From: an uncultured Nesterenkonia sp. | GTDB lineage: Bacteria > Actinomycetota > Actinomycetes > Actinomycetales > Micrococcaceae | NCBI GenBank assembly: GCA_946221825.1 | Contig: CAMINA010000010.1 | Coordinates: 1 to 18,345 of the forward strand | DNA length: 18,345 nt | Reading direction: 5' to 3' | Shown: one piece after another, positions 13,872-18,345 of the stretch | Position numbering within the stretch: the first letter of the stretch is position 1 | Layout of the letters: each line of letters opens with the position of its first letter | Position numbers and translations under genes: made by a program | The notes under the pieces: model-generated | Databases searched by the model: none | Told to the model about the DNA's origin: nothing | Seen by the model: the letters and a program-made list of their open reading frames with translations, nothing else

Positions 13872-14636
13872 TCAGCCCTTACGGATCACCTTGTGCTGGG
13901 CAGCCTGAGCCACGGGACGTACGACGATCTGGTCCAGGTTGATGTGGTGCGGCAGGCTCACCGAGTGGGCGATGACCTCGGCAACGTCCTCGGCGGTCAG
14001 CGGCTTGTCCACTCCGGCGTAGACCGCCTCGGCGGCGGCTGCGTCTCCGCGCAGGCGCTTGGCGGAGAACTCTTCGGTGTGGACCATCCCGGGGAGGACT
14101 TCGATGACCCGGATGTTGTGCTCGGCCTCTTCGAGGCGCAGCGCTCCGGTCATACCGTGTTCGCCGAACTTGGCGGCGTTGTAGCCGCCTCCTCCCTCAT
14201 AGGAGACGACGCCGGCGGTGGAGGTGAGGTTCAGGACGGTGCCCTCACCGTGTTCGCGCAGCATCGGCAGGAAGGCCTGGGTGATGTTGAGGGTGCCCAG
14301 GACGTTGACCTCGAACATCCACCGCCAGTCCTCGATGTTGCCCTCACCGATGGTCTCCACGCCGAGTGCGCCGCCGGCGTTGTTGACCAGAGTGTCGATC
14401 CCGCCGGCCTCGGCGACCTGCTCGTAGGCCTTCCGGACGGCGTCGCGGTCGGTGATGTCGCAGACGATGGGGATGATGCCCTCCTGCTCGGCGAGGTGCT
14501 CGAGCTTCTCGGCGCGTCGGGCCACGGCGAAGACCTGCCAGCCGTCGGTGCTGAGCCGGTGTGCGGTGGCGGCGCCGATGCCGGAGGAGGCGCCGGTGAC
14601 CAGGGCGGATCGTGAAGAGTTCTGGCTGTGGAGCAT
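13872..14636 (-). CDS. Short-chain dehydrogenase/reductase, YdfG-like
   Basis: Classical SDR of 254 residues with a Rossmann fold. The cofactor loop TGASSGIG is at residues 14-21, the ARR after strand 2 (39-41) favours NADPH, NNAG is at 85-88, and the catalytic set is N111, S139, Y152 and K156 with the normal spacing. The C-terminal segment LPHHINLDQIVVRPVAQ resembles the YdfG group of 3-hydroxy acid/serine dehydrogenases, so oxidation or reduction of a small hydroxy acid or aldehyde is likely; the substrate is not certain. No good Shine-Dalgarno precedes ATG 14636; TAGTGT ends 7 nt before it, pointing to a leaderless transcript. It is divergent from valS and convergent with the nitroreductase-like gene. 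Confidence 0.87.
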   Translation of the reverse strand: MLHSQNSSRSALVTGASSGIGAATAHRLSTDGWQVFAVARRAEKLEHLAEQEGIIPIVCDITDRDAVRKAYEQVAEAGGIDTLVNNAGGALGVETIGEGNIEDWRWMFEVNVLGTLNITQAFLPMLREHGEGTVLNLTSTAGVVSYEGGGGYNAAKFGEHGMTGALRLEEAEHNIRVIEVLPGMVHTEEFSAKRLRGDAAAAEAVYAGVDKPLTAEDVAEVIAHSVSLPHHINLDQIVVRPVAQAAQHKVIRKG

Positions 14637-14649
14637 GGCTCCAACACTA
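14629..14649 (-). promoter_or_regulatory. -10 element and palindrome over the SDR start codon
   Basis: On the minus strand TAGTGT (14649-14644) ends 7 nt before ATG 14636, so transcription probably starts at the start codon. The 6-bp inverted repeat TGGAGC (14629-14634) and GCTCCA (14638-14643) is centred on that ATG. It could be an operator that blocks initiation, or an RNA hairpin hiding a leaderless start. The -35 region is weak. Confidence 0.4.
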
Positions 14650-14766
14650 GTGGCCGGTGCTCGGGGTCACCATAGGTGGCCGCAATCTGAGACGGCCGCT
14701 GTGGCGTCGGGGCTGTCGCAGGGGTGCTGGCATGCGGGGGTGTCCAAGCATGGAACAATGGGCCGC

Positions 14767-17385
14767 ATGGCTGAAGAGATCGCGGGCACAGACACGCCCA
14801 TCAAGACCCCTGACGTTCCTGAGAAGCCGGCCCTGGAGGGCCTGGAGGACAAGCTCAACTCCGCCTGGCGTGAGGAGCAGGTCTACCACTTCGACGAGGA
14901 CACCGATCGTTCGCAGGTCTACTCGATCGACACCCCGCCGCCCACGGCCTCCGGCTCTCTGCACGTGGGGCATATGTTCTCCTACACGCAGACCGACGTG
15001 ATGGCCCGCTATAAGCGGATGAGCGGCTACAACGTGTTCTACCCGCTGGGCTGGGACGACAACGGTCTGCCCACGGAGCGTCGCGTGCAGAACTACTACG
15101 GGGTGCGCTGCGATCCCTCCAAGCCCTACATCGAGGACTACACCCCGCCGGAGAAGCCGGCGAAGAACCAGCGCGACTGGGACGTGATCTCCCGCCGGAA
15201 CTTCATCGAGCTCTGTGAGGCCCTCACCGTGGAGGACGAGAAGGTCTTCGAGGACCTCTTCATCCGCCTGGGACTCTCCGTGGACTGGCGTCAGACCTAC
15301 CGCACCATCGACGACGCTTCCCGGGCGGCCTCCCAGAAGGCGTTCATCCGAGACGTACAGTCCGGCAATGCCTACACCGCTCAGGCCCCCACACTGTGGG
15401 ACATCACCTTCCGCACGGCGGTGGCTCAGGCTGAGCTGGAGGCCAAGGAGCGCCCCGGAGCGTACCACCGCTACCCGTTCACCACTGCCGAGGGTGAGCA
15501 GGTCTTCATCGAGACCACCCGTCCTGAGCTGCTGCCCTCCTGCGTGGCCCTGGTGGCCCACCCGGAGGACGAGCGTTACCAGGGCCTGTTCGGCACCACG
15601 GTGACGTCCCCGCTGTTCGGCGTCGAGGTGGAGGTCAAGGCGCATCATCTGGCTGATCCGGAGAAGGGCTCCGGCATTGCGATGATCTGTACCTTCGGCG
15701 ACATGACCGACGTGACCTGGTGGCGTGAGCTGCAGCTGCCCACCCGCGCGCTCATCGGCCGTGACGGCCGTTTCTCCCGCGAGACTCCCGAGTGGATCAC
15801 CACGGAGGAGAGCCGCGCGAACTACGAGCAGCTGGCGGGCAAGACCGTCCACTCGGCCAAGGAGGCCGTGGTCGAGATGCTCAAGGCTCAGGATCTGCTC
15901 GACGGCGAGCCCACGCCGATCACCCACGCCGTGCACTTCTATGAGAAGGGCGATAAGCCGCTGGAGGTCGTCACCTCGCGTCAGTGGTACATCCGCAACG
16001 GCGGACGCGACGCCGACCGGCGCGAGCAGATGCTGGCCCGTGGCCGCGAGATCGACTGGCACCCCAGCTTCATGCGCTCCCGCTATGAGAACTGGGTGGA
16101 AGGCCTCAACGGCGACTGGCTGGTCTCCCGGCAGCGCTTCTTCGGTGTGCCGATCCCGGTCTGGTACCCCCTGGACGCATCCGGGGAGCCCGACTACGAC
16201 AACCCGATCCTGCCGAGCGAGGATCAGCTGCCGGTCGACCCGGCTTCGGAGGCTCCTGCCGGCTATGACGAATCCCAGCGGGATGTGGCCGGAGGCTTCA
16301 CCGGTGAGGCCGATGTGCTCGACACCTGGGCGACCTCGGCGATCACCCCGCACATCGCGGGCCGCTGGGAGCGGGAGAACGACTTCTTCTCCAAGGTCTT
16401 CCCCTATGACCTGCGCCCACAGGGCCATGACATCATTCGGACCTGGCTCTTCGCCTCGGCAGTGCGGGCCAACAGCCTCAACGGCTCGGTGCCGTGGACC
16501 AATGCGGCCATCTCCGGCTGGATCCTGGACCCGGACCGCAAGAAGATGTCCAAGTCCAAGGGCAACGTGGTGGTCCCCAACGACGTGCTGGACAAGTTCG
16601 GCACCGATGCTGTGCGCTACTGGGCCGCCTCGGCCAAGCTGGGAGCGGACACCGCCTACGAGGAGGGGCAGTTCAAGATCGGCCGCCGCCTGGCCATCAA
16701 GCTGCTCAACGCCTCGAAGTTCGCCTTCGGCATGGGCGTCACTGAGGAGCACATCGTCACCGACGAGGCTGGGTCCGCCGTGGTGGATCAGCCGCTGGAT
16801 CAGGCGCTGCTGGCCCGGCTGAAGGCCCTGGTGGAGGAGGTCACCGCACGCTTCGAGGACTATGACTATGCTCGGGCGCTGTCGATGACCGAAAGCTTCT
16901 TCTGGCAGTTCACCGATGACTACGTGGAGCTGGTCAAGGATCGTGCCTACGGTGGGCAGGGTGAACAGGCTCAGGCTTCGGTCCGGGCCGCCATGGCCAC
17001 CACGCTGGACACGCTGCTGCGGCTCTTCGCCCCTGTGCTGCCCTTCGCCACCGATGAGATCTGGCGCTGGTGGCGCAGCGGCTCGGTGCACGCGGCGGCC
17101 TGGCCCACTGCGGCGGGCTTCGAGGCGGCTGCCGGCAACTCCGAGACGCTGGACGCTGTGGCGGAGTCCCTGGCGGCCATCCGTCGCGCCAAGTCTGAGG
17201 CTGAGGTGAAGCAGCGTCACGCGATCACCGCAGGCACGCTGACCCTGCCTCAGGCACAGGTCTCCCACGTGGAGTCCGCGCTGGAGGACCTGAAGGCCGC
17301 GACCAAGGCTGAGGCGCTGGCGCTGAGCTCCGGGGGAGAGGCCCCTGAGCTCACTGAGGCCGAGTACGCCGCCCCGGAGGCCTGA
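14767..17385 (+). CDS. valS: Valyl-tRNA synthetase
   Basis: Class I aminoacyl-tRNA synthetase of 872 residues that charges tRNA-Val and edits threonine. The HIGH motif is HVGH at residues 66-69 within PPPTASGSLHVGHMFSYTQTD, the KMSKS motif is KMSKS at 593-597, and the CP1 editing insert lies between (ETTRPELLPSCVALVAHP). DVLDTWATSAITP identifies ValRS rather than IleRS or LeuRS. A helical anticodon-binding domain and a short C-terminal arm follow. GWDDNGLPTERRVQN replaces the GTDHAG-type motif of E. coli ValRS, resembling the archaeal-like type found in many actinobacteria. ATG 14767 is preferred, with AACAAT ending 7 nt upstream and no Shine-Dalgarno; ATG 14758 is in frame and possible. Upstream codons back to 14452 overlap the SDR gene and are not coding. 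Confidence 0.95.
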   Translation: MAEEIAGTDTPIKTPDVPEKPALEGLEDKLNSAWREEQVYHFDEDTDRSQVYSIDTPPPTASGSLHVGHMFSYTQTDVMARYKRMSGYNVFYPLGWDDNGLPTERRVQNYYGVRCDPSKPYIEDYTPPEKPAKNQRDWDVISRRNFIELCEALTVEDEKVFEDLFIRLGLSVDWRQTYRTIDDASRAASQKAFIRDVQSGNAYTAQAPTLWDITFRTAVAQAELEAKERPGAYHRYPFTTAEGEQVFIETTRPELLPSCVALVAHPEDERYQGLFGTTVTSPLFGVEVEVKAHHLADPEKGSGIAMICTFGDMTDVTWWRELQLPTRALIGRDGRFSRETPEWITTEESRANYEQLAGKTVHSAKEAVVEMLKAQDLLDGEPTPITHAVHFYEKGDKPLEVVTSRQWYIRNGGRDADRREQMLARGREIDWHPSFMRSRYENWVEGLNGDWLVSRQRFFGVPIPVWYPLDASGEPDYDNPILPSEDQLPVDPASEAPAGYDESQRDVAGGFTGEADVLDTWATSAITPHIAGRWERENDFFSKVFPYDLRPQGHDIIRTWLFASAVRANSLNGSVPWTNAAISGWILDPDRKKMSKSKGNVVVPNDVLDKFGTDAVRYWAASAKLGADTAYEEGQFKIGRRLAIKLLNASKFAFGMGVTEEHIVTDEAGSAVVDQPLDQALLARLKALVEEVTARFEDYDYARALSMTESFFWQFTDDYVELVKDRAYGGQGEQAQASVRAAMATTLDTLLRLFAPVLPFATDEIWRWWRSGSVHAAAWPTAAGFEAAAGNSETLDAVAESLAAIRRAKSEAEVKQRHAITAGTLTLPQAQVSHVESALEDLKAATKAEALALSSGGEAPELTEAEYAAPEA

Positions 17386-17421
17386 GCCTCCGCCGCCGCA
17401 TTCCCTCACCGCCGCATCGGA

Positions 17422-17468
17422 GCTCCCACCCCTGACCTCACCCCCCTCCGGGTGGCAGGGGTGGGGGC
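17422..17468. terminator. Nested hairpin between convergent valS and mgtC
   Basis: GCTCCCACCCCTG (17422-17434) pairs with 17456-17468 (13 pairs, one of them G-U), and CACCC (17439-17443) pairs with GGGTG (17450-17454) inside the loop. There is no T-run. Its place between two convergent stop codons supports a bidirectional U-less terminator. Confidence 0.6.
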
Positions 17469-17481
17469 AGAGCTGGGCGCC

Positions 17482-18189
17482 TCAGTCGTGAGTCTCCTCG
17501 ACGGCGCGGACCTCGAGCACACCGGCGAGCTCGCTGAGCCGGCGGACCAGGTCCTCGTCAGGGCGGCGCTGCAGACGCGTGAAACGCATGCTGGCCTCGA
17601 CGGCGTCGCCCGCCTCGCTCTCGATCCGTTTGGTGTGCGACAGCGCCGCCTCATATCCCTGCTCGGATGCGGCGCGGAGGATGTCGCGCAGCACCCCGCG
17701 CCCGTCCACGTACCGCACCGAATAGAGGGTGCTGCGGCCGTGCCGCGGCAACCGCCTGGTCAGACCGGAGACCACGGTGACCGCCAGGAGGTAGAGCACC
17801 ACGGTCAATGCGGCGATCAGCGGCATCCCTGCCCCGCAGGCCATCCCCACTGAGGCCGTGACCCAGATAGAGGCGGCGGTGGTCAGACCGGAGACGATGT
17901 TCTGGCGCACGAAGATCACGCCGGCGCCGATGAAGCCGATCCCGGAGACGATCTGCGCTGCGATGCGCGAAGGGTCCAGGACGATGTCGTCGCCGAGCAG
18001 ATGCGAGAACCCGTAGGCAGAGACCAGGGTGAACAGCGCCGTGCCCAGTCCGACCAGGATGTGGGTCCGCGCCCCGGCGGACTACTGGCGGACCTCACGC
18101 TCCACTCCGATCACGGCCGAGAGGATGAAGGCGCAGACCAGCAGGACAGCTTCGGTGACAAAGGTCTCGGGCAGCAGCTCGATCTCCAT
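17482..18189 (-). pseudogene. MgtC/SapB family membrane protein, interrupted by an in-frame stop
   Basis: Read on the minus strand from ATG 18189, the frame gives MEIELLPETFVTEAVLLVCA, a first membrane helix, then GVEREVRQ followed by TAG at codon 36 (18084-18082). The same frame then continues without further stops: SAGARTHILVGLGTALFTLVSAYGF, DPSRIAAQIVSGIGFIGAGVIFVRQN, more membrane helices and a C-terminal ACT-like soluble domain (about residues 155-235). The joined length of 235 codons is normal for the family. Related proteins usually have lysine or another polar residue at the stop position, so one base change (for example AAG to TAG) explains it. MgtC proteins act in magnesium limitation and membrane energetics. 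The only downstream restart, GTG 17919, would omit the conserved first half. Confidence 0.8.
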
Positions 18190-18345
18190 GATTCCCGAGA
18201 TTACGCGTGATACGGCCTGGGCGATACACTTTTGTGCAAGAGCACGGACCCGGCCATCACCGGTGAGCTTCCGGAAGAACAGGCCCAGCAGGTGGGGAGC
18301 AGATCCCCCGCGCAGCCGGCCCCAGTAGACCCGGACGGGTAAGCC
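18190..18345. other. Right-edge segment upstream of mgtC, no gene assigned
   Basis: This 156-nt edge holds no recognisable protein. On the minus strand TAATCT ends 8 nt before the mgtC ATG, a possible -10 for a nearly leaderless transcript; on the plus strand TACACT (18225-18230) is a possible -10 pointing out of the window. A small palindrome CAC-TTTT-GTG (18227-18236) lies at the latter. The mgtC frame stays open upstream to the edge, but the residues there match no family I know and contain no obvious start. Confidence 0.3.

Noticed and set aside
14452..14766. N-terminal extension of valS
   Set aside because: The 105 upstream codons run antisense through the start of the SDR gene and across the intergenic region; ValRS homology begins only after 14767.
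14647..17409. Minus-strand open frame of 920 codons opposite valS
   Set aside because: Shadow frame; valS on the + strand has all catalytic motifs, while this frame shows no recognisable domain.
18190..18345. N-terminal extension of the MgtC frame to the window edge
   Set aside because: The frame is open by chance; MgtC homologues begin near MEIELLPETF, and the upstream residues show no membrane or family signature.
1..18345. CRISPR arrays, IS elements, phage genes, tRNA or rRNA genes
   Set aside because: I looked for regularly spaced repeats, transposase or integrase motifs and cloverleaf or rRNA sequences and saw none; all large stretches are filled by conserved housekeeping genes.

Overview
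The window reads as chromosomal DNA of a high-GC actinobacterium, most likely a member of the Micrococcales (Micrococcaceae-like, for example Nesterenkonia or Arthrobacter relatives; genus not certain). The reasons are strong GC bias at third codon positions, a mycothione reductase (mycothiol is an actinobacterial thiol), and the order gcvH - garA/odhI - MerR (FtsR/Rv1828 type) - DUF151 nuclease-like protein - MerR (Rv1830 type), which is a hallmark actinobacterial block. I saw no IS element, phage gene, CRISPR array, tRNA or rRNA.

Layout. 1-55: tail of an unidentified gene. 226-3347: three-gene ABC importer operon resembling LpqY-SugA-SugB (trehalose), with no ATPase gene in the window, behind a short promoter region with repeated GAACGTG boxes and a palindrome over the -10. 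3410-6521: gcvH, garA, ftsR-like, DUF151 and mcdR/resR-like genes, all on the + strand, closed by a clean bidirectional terminator. 6588-7364 (-): an orphan ParA ATPase. 7462-7791 (-): an antibiotic-biosynthesis-monooxygenase-fold (YgiN-like) protein, separated from parA by a perfect 38-bp palindrome. 7990-13655 (+): pyruvate carboxylase, mycothione reductase and a DsbA-fold mycothiol-dependent nitroreductase-like protein. 13664-13775: a 112-nt, highly self-complementary intergenic element. 13872-14636 (-): YdfG-like SDR. 14767-17385 (+): valyl-tRNA synthetase. 17482-18189 (-): an MgtC/SapB membrane protein gene broken by an in-frame TAG at codon 36.

How the genes work together. The first operon imports a disaccharide, probably trehalose. 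The second block couples central carbon/nitrogen control (GcvH in glycine cleavage, GarA as a phospho-switch on 2-oxoglutarate metabolism) to two MerR regulators whose orthologues control cell division genes. Pyc supplies oxaloacetate. Mtr and the DsbA-like protein next to it form a plausible mycothiol redox pair. Several genes (DUF151 gene, mtr, SDR, perhaps valS) have a -10-like hexamer ending 6-7 nt before the start codon, and most of them lack a usable Shine-Dalgarno, which suggests leaderless mRNAs.

Most of the content is conserved core genome. The observations most worth checking are the nonsense-interrupted mgtC, the 112-nt folded element, the mtr/monothiol-nitroreductase pairing, the ATPase-less sugar importer and the palindromes around 7392-7429 and 7865-7907. 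I found no convincing undescribed multi-gene system.
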